A stretch of 64,000 nucleotides of DNA from Histoplasma ohiense (Eukaryota; Ascomycota; Eurotiomycetes; Onygenales; Ajellomycetaceae). The notes under the pieces were generated by a model. That model did not search any database and was not told the DNA's origin. It saw only the letters and a list, made by a program, of their open reading frames with translations. The DNA lies in contig JAEVHH010000007.1 in assembly GCA_017607445.1 (NCBI GenBank), positions 496,001 to 560,000 on the forward strand. The letters run 5' to 3'. The translations under genes and the position numbers were made by a program. The number at the start of each line of letters is the position of its first letter. Position 1 is the stretch's first letter. This document shows positions 37,691 to 50,200 of this stretch, one piece after another.

Positions 37691-39893
37691 ATGAACTGCC
37701 CATCGCGAACGGATGAATCCCCAGGTCATCCACAATGGAACCAGAATCCACCATCGTTGACGGCAGATCTGACCACTTGCGAGGACCTCAATGGAACTGT
37801 AAATTCCCGATCATACAGGAATCGGGATTCGCATTTGCGTTGCGATTCTACTCAGAATCCCGATAGTTTAATGGGGAGACCGCCGTCCGAGAATCATCGT
37901 CCCCCCGTGCGCTCAGAGCGGGGTGCGGAGTCAGGTTGTCCTTTTTCGAATAAAGAAGGTATTTTTTGATTTGTATGCACACACGCATATTATATATATA
38001 TATATAATATGCGTGTGTGTGTGTGTGTGTGCAAACTTTTCTTGAATTAAGCTGAGAACGGTAGAAATGTTCCCGCTAACATGATAACTGCAGACACCTA
38101 CTCTCTCACCCGTGCTCTCCTCCCGGGAAAAGGCCATGCTACCAGTTGGCCTATCGGGATATACCAACGATCCCGTCAGAATCGAGCTTGGATCTGGCGA
38201 ATTGCGTTGGTCTTATTATTTGCAACTTTATCTTTTTCCTTTGGAAGTGCTGTACTTTCCTATGGTAGGTGCTGAGACATCTGTGTTTCAAAAAACGCCC
38301 CAGATTGGCGGAGAAGCGACTCATTTCTCCCTCGTGTCTGAATATATATGTCTTTTGTCATTTACTCCTTTCATTTGATTTATTCCTTTCACATGAACAA
38401 ACAAAAGTTAATCTACTCCAAGCATCGACCGTGAAATCAAAGCTGGCCAATAAGCTGCCCACCCGCGGCCTCCAGCGCCGCGGAACCTGCTCCAACAACC
38501 CCGCTACCGAGAGCGAATACAACACGCCCCTCCACGTCGGGAGCCTGCTAATCATCCTGTTCATCTCCTCCTTGGCCTGCTCATTCCCACTCATGTCCAT
38601 CAAATTTAGCTTCCTCCGCATCCCGTCCTGGTTCCTCTTTCTCGTCCGCCACTTCGGCACAGGCGTCCTGATCGCAACAGCCTTTGTCCATCTATTACCT
38701 ACCGCCTTCGGCTCGTTGAATGACCCCTGCCTGTCCCGTTTCTGGACACATGACTACCAACCCATCCCAGGCGCGATCGCGATGGCCGCCTTGTTCCTGG
38801 TGACGGTTGTGGAGATGGTATTCAGTCCTGGGAGGCATTGTTGTGGCAATGCAGGGAATACGGAGATTTACACCAAGGGCGGCATGGAGGATGGGCGTGG
38901 GAGTTGTGCTGCTCGCAGCGATTCTGAACAGGACAGTCGTCTGGAGAAGCTGAGGACCGATACGACCGGTGTGAATGCCTTGATGCGCCGTGAGCGGCCG
39001 CTAAGTGGCAATTCGAGTAGTCTTGGTCGTGAGTTAGCGCATCTTAATGCAGATCTTGTAGAGATGGAACGGATGCAGACGGTGGATCGAGGAGAACCAC
39101 CGATGATGGAGAATGGCAAGACCGTTACGGATGACAACAAGGTGCTGAGTGATGATGACGAATCCTCGATTCAGCTGACGCCGGAGCAGCGGCATAAGAA
39201 GGCTGTGCTGCAGTGTATGTTGTTGGAGATGGGGATTTTGTTTCACAGTGTTTTTATTGGGATGGCGTTGGCGGTGTCGGTCGGGAGCGATTTCATGATT
39301 TTGTTAATCGCTATTGCATTTCATCGTATGTCTCCCCCTCCCCCTGCCTCCTTCCCTCCGTATCCCTTTCTTCCCCATACCCCTTCGAAACAAGACCGGA
39401 TTGATTTTTGGGAGGATCCGAAACGAGACTAATGAAATTGCAGAAACTTTCGAGGGCCTGGCGCTCGGCTCGCGCATAGCGGCGATTGACTGGAGCCATA
39501 AGAAATCGCAACCATGGCTTATGGCTCTTGCATATGGCTGCACGTATGTTTTCCCCCCCGCTCCCAACCAAATATAATGAATTCCCTTCCATCAATCTGC
39601 AATTTTCGAAAATGCGTTCTAATTATCTCCACAGAACACCCCTGGGCCAAGCAATCGGCCTGGCAACACATACCCTCTACGATCCGAACTCAGAAGTCGG
39701 CCTGATAATGGTCGGCGTCATGAACGCTATCTCATCCGGTCTGCTTCTTTTCGCATCACTGGTTGAGTTACTAGCCGAGGACTTCTTGAGCGATGCGAGC
39801 TGGCGCACGCTGCGTAGCAAAAGGCGCGTTACTGCTTGTTTCCTTGTTTTCCTCGGTGCTCTTGGCATGAGTTTGGTTGGTGCCTGGGCCTGA
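37691..39893 (+). CDS. ZIP-family zinc (iron) transporter, Zrt1/Zrt2-like
   Basis: Five exons: 37691-37958, 38094-38264, 38408-39325, 39444-39543, 39635-39893; 571 aa. It imports Zn2+ (possibly Fe2+) across the plasma membrane. Unusually for a ZIP, there is a ~120-residue hydrophilic N-terminus (Asn/Ser/Pro-rich, ending in an Arg-rich stretch) followed by a hydrophobic segment at 125-146, before the canonical ZIP core that begins about residue 180 (PLHVGSLLIILFISSLACSF). Core motifs: HFGTGVLIATAFVHLLPTAF, the TM4 metal site H426-S-V-F-I-G, and the TM5 HQTFEG site (H452, E456). The cytosolic loop between them (about 255-415) is acidic and long. The N-terminal extension could be a signal anchor; exons 1-2 are less certain than the core. 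Intron 1 contains a perfect 42-bp palindrome. Confidence 0.9.
37978..38019. repeat. Perfect 42-bp palindrome inside ZIP intron 1
   Basis: Each base from 37978 to 37998 pairs with its mirror from 38019 to 37999. The arms run CACACACGCATATTA then alternating TA, and back. In the transcript this would fold into a 21-bp hairpin without a loop, within the 135-bp first intron of the ZIP gene. A (GT)n run follows the right arm. Confidence 0.9.
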
Positions 39894-40312
39894 TTTGTTG
39901 GCTTTGGGCTGTGATTTACTACTACGTAGTTTTTTGGTCTTTATGATTATTTGGGGGAGGCCGATTTTAGAATTATATCTGCCCCTTTCGTGATGTGGCT
40001 GTTGATATTGTGACTCAGATACGGGGACAAGAAAACGTGGAGCACTATGTTGCTATGTTGCTATCTTGCTATCTTGCTAGACGTGGTGCATTTGTTGAAA
40101 TTTCTTCTTCACGTTAATGTCATTTTCTACATGTCATTTTCTACATAACATATCATTTTCTACAACAATTCAGCGTTCTCGTTGTCTTTTTGAGCTTGAG
40201 AATATCTGCTTCAATTTCAATTATATGTAGACAAGCCGCAATCGCTCGCTTGCGCTCGCTTATCCAGCTTGAAAACGCGCCGTTTAATCCCTCGGGCGAA
40301 CGTAATGAGATA
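39894..40312. other. ZIP 3' flank and edge of the transposon block
   Basis: Holds the ZIP 3' UTR, a TTGCTAT-type tandem (about 40049-40080), a TCATTTTCTACAT-type tandem (about 40120-40163), and a segment at 40170-40312 that still has many CpG sites (for example GCTCGCTTGCGCTCGC). CpG disappears abruptly at about 40312, which I take as the left edge of the mutated Helitron. No Helitron CTRR end could be fixed. Confidence 0.45.
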
Positions 40313-40546
40313 TCCAACAGCTGCACATGACTCATATATGTGAATTCCATGTAATCTACAGCCATCAATAGAGAACAATCACATAGATGAAAAAGATGAA
40401 TAACACTGTAGTAGTGTTGTAGAGTTAATGTAGAAGCACTAAGTGAGGTGTAATTAAATGTCAGACAGCTCATATAGAGAATGTAGTAATTACAATCAAA
40501 TAGCAAGAAATTGAAATACAACAATTTACATCTATCAATCTCTGAA

Positions 40547-41577
40547 ATGTCTGTAATACAATCAAAGCAGCCAAAATGGCTGAATGTAAGTAGAGAACTG
40601 TCAAAAGATGAAGAGAAACAGCTCAGAAATGATGAAATTACAGTTAACAATAGTACAGAGCAAGCTCAGCAGCTCATACTGTCTGTCAATCTACTTCTAC
40701 TTCACTCTCAGCAGTCTCAGCAGTCTCAGCAGTCTCAGCAGCCTGTCAGCTCATCTGCATCTGTTTCTCAGCAGCCATGTCAGCAGTCTGTCAATATATG
40801 AACATCAGAATGTAGACTACAGCTGCTGATAGAATAAATTATCAGAGATGACAGCAGAATTGTTGCACAACTGCAAGAGATGAGATTCAAAAGAGATATA
40901 GTGCTGTACAAAAAGAATTTCAAATCTCAGCTAAAAAGAACAACAAATGTAGAATCAGCACTTGCCCACAGCTATAACATCAAAGTCAACTCATCATACA
41001 GCTCATACAAAAAGAATCATAATCTGTTTATTAAGTGTATTGTGATCTCTGATATGTTGAAGAAGATCTGTGTGAATTGTCACTACAATTTGCTAAGCAA
41101 ATACTGCAGCTTACAGCTCAATAAGTAATGAATTGTCTCTATATAGCATACAAATACATTAGCAAAACATATATGAAAAACATATATGCTGATATGAAAA
41201 TAACAGAGAATCAGCAGTTCACTGACTCTGCAGCTGCAGAAGAGAATGAGAAGAAGAAAGAAAAGAAGAAGAAGTGAGCTGTCAGTATAAAGCTGAGTCA
41301 GACAGTTGAGCTGTTTGATCTGATAAAAAAAAAACAGATGTCATTTGTGACTCTGAAGAATGAAGAAAAGAATGATAAGATAAATGACAGTGAGATTATG
41401 AAGCTGAAGTTATTGCAGCTGTGAATGGAGATGTACTGACTCTGTAATATAAAGAAAGAGATAAAACAGTTGTGTAGAGAGTGGAATGAGATTATGAGTC
41501 TGTTGCAGATGATTCAGCTCAGTCAACAGAGTGTCTCTATAGATATTACAGCTCTGATTAAAAAACTTGAAAAATAG
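40547..41577 (+). pseudogene. Helitron accessory gene on the opposite strand, decayed
   Basis: Reads from ATG 40547 to 41128 in one frame with one internal TGA and one TAA, then 41194-41577 in another frame with two TGAs. The first part is Gln/Ser-rich (an SQQ tandem near 40710-40740) and ends in a Cys motif, CVNCHYN...CSL, at about 41075-41115. The second is Lys/Glu-rich and likely coiled coil. It points toward the helicase gene (convergent). I do not recognise its function. Composition and stop pattern match the Helitron, so it belongs to it rather than to the host. An intron or frameshift may lie between 41128 and 41194. Confidence 0.45.
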
Positions 41578-41777
41578 AGAATGATATGAATGAGCTGTAT
41601 GAATCATATAAGATGTGAGATGAGCTCAATGAAGTGTTATTACTTTTTTCTTTTTTTTTAATAGTTAGTGTCAATTTTTGCAATGACAGTTTTTTTTATA
41701 TATTCAAACACCTCTATTTTAACATCTGAAGATGGCATTCTGTAGACAAAGAAGAAAAAACAATAGTAGCAGAAGAA

Positions 41778-44700
41778 TTAATTGAGAAACTGTAGAATCT
41801 CTGAATATATCTCATTTAATATACATCTCTCATCATTCTCATCCAGCAGAACAGTCAACTGACTGACATTCATAGTTCAAAAGAGTGCAATATACAGCTG
41901 ATTATGTGAGAATATAGAGTTTCTGAGATCAATATCAACTGTAGAAAGAGACTGTCTCTGAAATTTGTTGATTGTCATTGCAAAATATGAATGGACTGAA
42001 AACTGATGATGAGTCATGCTGAATGAAATCTCAACAGATTGAGTATGTAGATCAATCTGTGGCAATATATGAACTGAACTTTTATATATACTGAATATAA
42101 TCTTCATCTTAAGTAAATGAATTGTCATTCACTGAACAATCATTCTTGTGCCATTGCAGAGCCCTTCAGATGGCTGAAGATTATGCAGAAGTATGATAGA
42201 AATACTCATTTTCAATTTCAGTATGAATGATGACAGAGCTGAACAGTTAATAACAGTCAGATATTTATGAGAGAACTTCTCATGACTCAGAGTCAGATCA
42301 TCTGTATGAGCCACATCTGCAGTATAGAATGTATGAACATCCTCTGATATAATCATTATAATCTGTTCATTAATGCAGAACACATTCTGATTTAATACAG
42401 TAAGAATGATATGATTTTTGAAGTAATCAGAGCAGACTGCTGCAGTTCTAAATTCAGCTGTAGAAAACACTCTCTCATATAGCACACTGATGTCAGCAGC
42501 TCAATGAATATAGAGTGAAAGATCAATACAGTCAATGCAGTCTGAATTATATGATATTTGATCAAGTCAATTCACAAACATCACATTATCATTATCAACA
42601 GTCAGTCTTATATTCCTTGTCAAGTACAGTACAGTTAACTGCTGCTATATATATGAATGCTGCAGGCAAGCTGCAACAACTACAGCATGACTGTCATGCA
42701 GCACAATAGACAGAGTCTGTGTAAAATCATTATCAAATATAACAGAGATACTATCAAAAAGCTCATCTGATGAACATAAATCTTGAAGAAGATAGTCAAC
42801 AATCTTCATACAATAATAATGCTGTATGAAGATCTTATCTCAAATAATCAAATCTACAGTCTGCAGCAGATGATCTAGTTCACTCTGAATGATAATCTTG
42901 AACACAGAATCTGCATCTAATTCAATTGAGATGACAAAATATGAGTGAGCTGTTCTGTCATATGATAAAAGAACAGCTGCAATGTCAGAAGAAGTCACAC
43001 AAAGAATAGTCTTTTCATCTGTATATAGATGATTATAGAGAGCTCTGTAAAGAAATGTTTTGTCAGTGTCATCTGAACTCTGTATAAAATAGTGAGACAG
43101 CTGTAATTCTATTGCAGTCAGAATTGAATCATATGTATGATATTGATCATCATTCAACTGCATCTGCAGAGTGTCTGCAGTGATGATTTCCTCTATAAGA
43201 TTATAGTTCTGCTTCTCAAAAAGTAGCTGATTTTCAATAAGATTATCTCATACAGAGCTGTATGTAGACAGATTGAAGTCTTCAAGTGTTCTGCTAAACT
43301 CATACAGAAGCTGCTGAATAAGAAACAGATTATAGTTATAATATGAATATTCTGCAGAAGCATTGCTCATATGATTTGAATTCATCTGATGCAGTCAATG
43401 TGGAAGATTATTACAGAGAGTATGATGAAAATGTGCTCAGAGAGCAGATGAATCTACAATATTTTCATGAATCAATACAGTGATGAATACTGACTGCATG
43501 CAGTGAGCAGTTGTAAATACAACAGCAGATTCAAATGTAATGATTCACTCATTATCATCATGCAGAAGATCAAACATCTGATATGCTGTATAAAATATAG
43601 AGTGACAAACATCATCCACTGTTCAAAGAATCTCAAAGCTTGAGAAATTATGTATGTTAATAAGAAGCAGCTGTAAGAAGAACATCTCATCATTATATGA
43701 ACTGAGATGAAGCAGACAATCAACTGACCTTCTCTTCACATGATTCTTCCATCTCTGATTACATTTGTTTCAAATCAAATGATGAGGAAATTCTTGGTAG
43801 AGATACTGAGCATCTGAATGCAAATAGTTGTAGACAAAGAATGCTATGAACTTAGACATGTTATTTATCAAATGTTCAGTCATATATTCATAATCTTCAT
43901 ATTCAGATTCAGAAAAGTAAATCATCTGATGATTCAGTAGATGAATAGACAATATCTCAACTGATGAAAACTTCTGATGTATATGAAATGCAAATATACA
44001 TCATACAGTCTCAGTTGAGCTGATATAACATCTGTGCAGTTGAATATCAATCTCATCATTGAAGTCAATGATACAGAGAGTGATGCAGTTCAGGCCCTTG
44101 TAAACATATTTATTGATATATTTAATGACTTCAACAGAGATGCAGACCTCAATGTTTATATGAGCTTTATATATACAGATGAGATAGAGATTGTATGAAA
44201 CAACTCATCAATTATCAATTACAATCTCACTGTTGTTGACAGTATATTTGAAGAAGATAGACAGATCATACTGCTGTCTGTACAGAGAATAGTCATTCTC
44301 TTCAACAGCTGTAACATCTTGAAAAGTCTTGAAGAAATATTTCATACATCTGTCATTCTTGTGACAGAGACTCATCACATCAGTATTATATGAATCATGA
44401 ATTATGAATTTACAGATTAATTCACTCAATCTGTCTGTGTTCTCAGCAGTGTTTGACAGCTCTGCAGATATAATCTCATCAATCATCTTGAACTGCAAAA
44501 ATCACTCAGAGTTCTCTAGTCAGATCAACAGATGCATATGAGACAGTTTATATTTTTGATATTCAATTGTTCATACTCTGATCAACATCAGCTCAAACAG
44601 CTGCTCAGATTTGAGAACATTAAGAAAATGAAAAATCTTCATTGTAAAAATATATACAATCAAATCTGAGTGATTCACTGCAGTCTGATCAGAGAGCAAC

Positions 44701-45550
44701 TCACAGATAATCTTCTTTCACTCAGAGTTAACTGTAAATGTAATGAAAAGAGTTGAACACTTATAGTTGGAGACAATCACTATAGAATTCTGAAACAGTT
44801 TATGCATAAAATGTTCACTGCTTGTATGAGAAGCAGATAATATCACACAGTGGTCAAGCTGCTTGTGATCTGTATCATCTGTCTGTATAGCATCACATAG
44901 ATCATCATATTGATCAGCACAGATTTCTAGTTGATGAATGCAGACTCAGTTCAGTCATTGTTCATCAATGTTGATATAGACATCAACTAAATACTGCTGA
45001 AACAGACATTCAACTTGAAAAAGAGAAGCATCAATATCATCTCATTGAAAAAGATGATATATATATCATATATACAGAGTCAGACTATGACTGTCATACT
45101 CATCTTCATCATCAACAATATCATCATCAACATCATCATCAGAGCTGTTGTGAGTAGATGAGAGATTCACAAACACATTCATATCAATATATCAGCTGTG
45201 ATCTCTGAAAGGAAAAAGTAGAATGTAATGCAGTGGAAGATATAATGAACTGTGAGAGTCAATATATATGAGACTCAAATCAGCACTGAGCTGTTGTAGT
45301 GTCAGAAAAATGATATAAAAATGATGAATGCTGCTGAAAGTGTTCTGTATAACAACTGCAATCTCTGAGACAGTAGACAGATTCTCACAGCAGTGATCAT
45401 TGCCTGTCTTCAGCTGTAGAACAGAGTTCAAATCAATATATACAGCAGAACTACTCTGTAGTATCTCTCATACAGACTGATAAAGTTGAATAAAAGAGTT
45501 AATCTTAGAAATATTAACAGTCAACAATATAACAGAAGAATGTAGAAAAG
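41778..45550 (-). pseudogene. Helitron Rep/Pif1-like helicase, central and C-terminal part, inactivated
   Basis: Successive minus-strand frames match the usual order of fungal Helitron proteins: PLHY.LLFP (about 45200), the HUH replication motif as HMH (about 44550), MIDEIISAEL to SLYR (44208-44498), YLYQEFP (about 43770-43800), then the Pif1-type helicase from DDQYHTYD (43150). The Walker A loop reads DDTDKT where GGTGKT is expected, so ATP binding must be lost; both changes are GG to GA. Later motifs SSDIAAVLL, TAHSYF, LCNGTRMIV (42129-42170) and FAMTINKFQRQS (41960-41995) follow, ending near 41778. There are many in-frame TGA codons. It is interrupted by the gypsy insertion between its N-terminal region and the rest. 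Confidence 0.85.
45546..45550. repeat. Target-site duplication AAAAG, left copy
   Basis: Five bases immediately before the 5' LTR, identical to 53050-53054 immediately after the 3' LTR. Five bases is the normal duplication length for Ty3/gypsy integrases. Confidence 0.9.
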
Positions 45551-45833
45551 TGTAATGCACTTGTTTATTATTTCCTTATTATCTTCGCTTATTCTTACCT
45601 CTTTCCATTATACTCTCGCTACCACTATTTCTATATGTATATATATATATCGATGTATGTATTTCGCACATCTTCTTTCTCTTTCTTTTCTTTCTTAGTG
45701 ATTAGCTACACTACACTACACTATGCTATGTTACACTACTATACTATATTGCTTTACAATATATTACTATTATCTCTGCTATGCTATAAACTATCTTCTA
45801 CTGTTACTCTTCACACTGTCACTACATCTCACA
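45551..45833 (+). repeat. 5' LTR of the gypsy element
   Basis: Begins TGTAATGCAC and ends CATCTCACA (TG..CA ends), 283 bp. It has a TATATATATATATCGA box at about 45637-45653 and the nonamer AGTGATTAG at 45697-45705, which is complementary to the sequence just past the LTR (see PBS). It differs from the 3' LTR at nine positions, all transitions. Confidence 0.95.
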
Positions 45834-45837
45834 GTTT

Positions 45838-45846
45838 CTAATCACT
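45838..45846 (+). promoter_or_regulatory. Putative self-priming primer-binding site CTAATCACT
   Basis: Starts four bases after the 5' LTR. Instead of the TGG that begins a tRNA-primed site, it is the exact reverse complement of AGTGATTAG at 45697-45705 inside the LTR. Bases 45841-45849 (ATCACTCAA) also form a perfect 9-bp stem with 45868-45876 (TTGAGTGAT). The arrangement resembles Tf1/sushi-type self-priming, where the 5' end of the element's RNA primes minus-strand synthesis. Confidence 0.55.
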
Positions 45847-45880
45847 CAATCTTTGAGAGATAATCTGTTGAGTGATAGTC

Positions 45881-47124
45881 ATGGCCTCTATCTGCAGCAT
45901 TCACTGTACTCATGCTACCACTGAATCTGAAGCAACAAACATCATGAAAGAAAATCATGAAACATGCACTTCTGCCACTGAAAGTGTGCAACAAGCATCA
46001 TCTTTCTCTATGGAATCAGACTCTGAGTATAGTTCAGAAGAGGATATCTCTTCTGAAGATCTCAGTGCAATTGAGATCAAGAAGATAGCTGTGATCAGAA
46101 GAATCAAAAAATTATAGACTGAGAAAGAATTGTGAGAACTTCAACAGTGGTGTGACACTTTACTACAAGAATTGAATGGAACAATTTCAGTCATCTGAAA
46201 TATGCTAGAAGTGCATCTGAATCACAGTAGAGATGCAACTAGTGTGAATGGTAACTGTGATAACACCACCAGTATTCTCAGACCATTGAAAGCCACACTA
46301 CAAGCACTCAACATCTTAGTGGAAAGTGCTGTGACTACTGTCAGTGGGAGATGTAGTTGGGTACCACTTTGGCAATTAGAACTTTGAGATTCCAGCATGA
46401 GTGGTCATTCTTCTTGAAGAGATGTGGAAAAGTTCTGAAATCAAAGCATGAAAGAATTTGAAAACTTTGTTACAGCTGCTATCACTTTTCATGTCAGTGA
46501 TCTTGATTACTACAATGAACACAACCATTGAAAGATCATTGAAGCTGTTACTCATTTCAATGTTGAGATGCAACAATGTTGGTATCAACATACACATGAT
46601 ATGTGAACTTTGCCACCATGGGAAGAATTTGTTAGTTGGATGCAATGTCAAGTCACTGATTCAGATAGAAGTTTTCAAGATGTCAATAGACAGTACTGGA
46701 AAACAGAGCAACAAGAAGATCAGACAGTTCAACAATTTGCTTCACACTTACAATCAATTGAAGAATGTCTGTGGTATTCTTATAGTGAATACCATCAGAA
46801 ATCACACCTCTATATGAAAGTTCTATCTTCCATTCACTGAGAATTTGACAAATATGCAACCAAATTGGAAGAGTTAAGCTATGATGCCACTCTACATAAA
46901 CTTGCAATGGCAGAATCGAATCTGCCAGAGAGATGGAAAAAGCTTAAAGAGAAGTCAAATTTCAAAAACCCCACTCAAAGCTTTAACAACAGAAATAATG
47001 CTGATAATAGATCACAAAACAAATGCAGATGGAATGACACTACAAAGTTTGATGACTTCACTCAATCAAAATATTGCTGTTATTGCAAGCAACCAGGACA
47101 TACCATTGATTTGTGTTTCAAATG
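45881..47124 (+). pseudogene. gypsy gag, inactivated
   Basis: Starts ATGGCCTCTATC (45881) soon after the PBS hairpin. Acidic, Ser/Glu-rich N-terminus; a capsid-like middle (about 46450-46960, with WEEFV.W and RYWKTEQQEDQTVQQF-type sequence); and a zinc knuckle CX2CX4HX4C at 47075-47116. It is interrupted by at least six TGA codons and one TAG (near 46115), in places where Arg, Trp or Gln would be expected. Confidence 0.85.
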
Positions 47125-47289
47125 ATTCAAAGACAAATCCAAAAACACCAAGTCTGACTCAAAACCTGATATGAAAGACATGATGAACTTGAAGGACTCA
47201 AAAAACATTTAAGACACATCATCCAGCTTGCAATGACAGTCATAAGCATAGAAAGTTGATGCAAAAACACCTTAAGCTTCACTGTCACA

Positions 47290-50200
47290 GTGGAACTTGC
47301 TACATCTAAGAATCTGCAAAAAGTGCTTGCACTAGTAGACTCTGGATCAGAAGTGAACTGTGTTGATGAATTTTAAGCAAAGAATCACAATCTAGAAGCT
47401 GCTCACTGCAAAATCAAAATGATCAAGTTGATTGATGAATGCATAATGCACTTCTTTGAAGAGTATAACATTGCAACTACTGTCACTGATCACAAAAATA
47501 ATGCACAGCAGACATCTCATTCCTTCCATGCAATGAAAATGAAGGACTACAGTCTTGTATTAGAATTTCCTTGATTAAGACAAACAAATCCTCTTATAGA
47601 TTGGTCAGATGGACAATTCTTCTTTAGAAGCTCTGAAGATGAACAACAGTCTCAAATTATTTCTGAACAAGATGTCTTAGCTGAAGTTCTCACAGAAGCT
47701 AGAGTAGAAATGCTTGTAGTATTATCTACAGAATGTTCAAAAGACTCAAAGCATGCTTCACATATATTCTCAGCTGTGTATTCAGACTTGCTGACTGATC
47801 TATCCAATTATATCATGCCATACACACATATCTTCTCAGAAGAAGCTGCTATAAATATGAAAAGATCAGAAGAGATGGAACACTGTATAGATCTTGAGCC
47901 TAATGCACAATCTTCATTTATATCAATATACAATCTCTCTGAAACTGAGTTAGCCACTCTAAGAGAATATTTAAAAAATGCATTAGATAAAGAGTGGATA
48001 CAACTGTCCAGTAGCCCAGCTGATGCACTGATTCTTTTTATCCTCAAAAAAGATGATGGACTTCATCTTTGTGTAGACTATTGAGGATTAAATTGAATCA
48101 TCATCAAGAATCAATACTCTCTATCTCTAATAAGTGAATTACTTGATAGACTTTCTAAAGTCAAGGTGTTCACTAAGCTGGACCTTTGAGATGTCTATCA
48201 CCACATACTTATAGTGGCAAAAGACTGTTGAAAGACAGTCTTTAGAATGAGATATGGACATTTTGAATATATAGTTATGCCATTTGAACTAGCTAATGCT
48301 TCAGCAACATTCCAAGCATACATTAACAATGCCTTGTCTGATTTGTTGGATATATGTTGTGTTGTCTATTTGGATGACATTCTCATATTCTCCAATTCAA
48401 AGCAGGAATATAAAGTGCATGTTACTAAGATACTAGAACATCTCAAGTGTGTGAATCTATTTGCAAAACTCTCTAAGTGTGAATTTGAAGTGGACAAGAT
48501 CTCATTTCTGGGGTTTGTTATAGATACAAATGATGTCAAGATGAAGTCAGACAGAGTCTCCACTATTGTGGAATGATCTACATCTAAATCAATTAAAGAG
48601 GTTCAATCCTTCTTGAGCTTTGTTAATTTCTATCAGTGATTTATTAAGTCTTTCTCCTCTATTGCAGCCCCATTATTTGAACTTACAAAAGAGAGCAAGA
48701 AGAGGGAAAGAAAAGTCATTTTTATGTGGACAGAAGATGCTCAAAGCACTTTCAATGAGCTCAAATTGTGCTTTATATGTGCTCCTCTATTAGCTCATTT
48801 TGACTCAGCTCAGTATATTCAGATTGAATCTGATGCATTCACTTTTGCAGTCACTGCTATTCTGTCACAGTTGTAGAATGATGGACACTGGCATTCAGTT
48901 GCCTTCTGATCAAGAAAGTTGATTGATGTGGAAATGTGTTATGATACTCATGATAAAGAACTCTTGGCTATTGTAGCAGCATTTAAGAATTAAAGACACT
49001 ATCTGAAGAGAAGTCAGTATTCAATTCAAGTCTGATCTGATCATGCCAATCTGCAGTACTTTATGATGACTAAGAAACTGAACAGATGTCAGATCAGATG
49101 AATGAAAGCTTTATCTACTTATGATTTTGTATTACTGCACCACTCTGAATCAAAGAATTCAGCTGATGGGCTCAGTCATCATGCAGACTACAGTGAGATC
49201 TATAATGATCAAACTATGTTATCTACTCTGCAACAGAAGCTGAAACATGGAGTTAGACTAGACTGAAAAGCTGATACTTCTTTTCAAAATGATATTTCTT
49301 CTGATATAGTCTGTGCACAGATCTCTAATAAGTAAAATGCTTCTTTTAATGAGTGAAAAGCACTTCATATGTTGATGTCTTCTATCTCTTGTGTAAACTC
49401 TTCTCCTTCAATGTGTGTTGAGCAATATATGCCCTGGATTGCAGTCAATAAGACTATTCTTGGGGACTCAGTATATACAGAAATGTCTGAATCCTTCATC
49501 TCATTTCTGAGTAAAGCACAGAAGATTGATTCTTTTGCTGCTGAGCAAAGAAAGAAGATAAAAGAGAAGGATATGACTGTCACTGAAAATATGCTATGAA
49601 CAATTTCTGAGAATGATATATTGTGTGCTGATGGTTGTGTGTATGTCCCTCAACAAAAGACATTCATTGATGAAATTATCAGTGCAAATCATGATGATCT
49701 GCAGAGGGGTCACTTTGGTATAAAAAAGTTCATAGACAGCATTCAGAACAAATACTATTGACATAGACTAGTCAGAGATATCAAAGATTATATATTCACT
49801 TGTGATACTTGTCAAAGAGTAAAGTCAAAACAGCACAGACAATATGGAGAATTGAGTACAATTCTCTTATCATCAAACTCTTTTGAATTCATTACTATGG
49901 ATTTTATTACAGGCTTATCAGCCTCTACATTCCTCCATCAAATCTACAATGCAATTTTAGTGATTGTGGATATATATATCAAGTTTACAATCTATATTCC
50001 TTGCATCAAAAACATTACAGCTGATGAACTAGCAGAAATTGTTTATATCAAGTTCTATACAATTTACAGAGTATTCAAAAACCATATATCTGATTGAAGT
50101 TCACTGTTTACAAGCCATTATTGGTCCATCTTTTGTTATATGCTAGGCGCATGCTGGAAACTTTCAACAGCCTTTCACCCTCAAACAGATGGTCAAATGG

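Larger units (their letters stand above)
40313..45550 (-). mobile_element. Helitron, larger (3') part, on minus strand
   Basis: Decayed rolling-circle transposon, very poor in CpG. On minus it carries the Rep/helicase gene (41778-45550, listed separately), and on plus an accessory frame (40547-41577). It continues at 53055 after the inserted gypsy element; the reading across the insertion point is coherent (NPFVQLY-like sequence just after the junction). End positions are estimated from the CpG boundary, not from terminal motifs. Confidence 0.75.
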
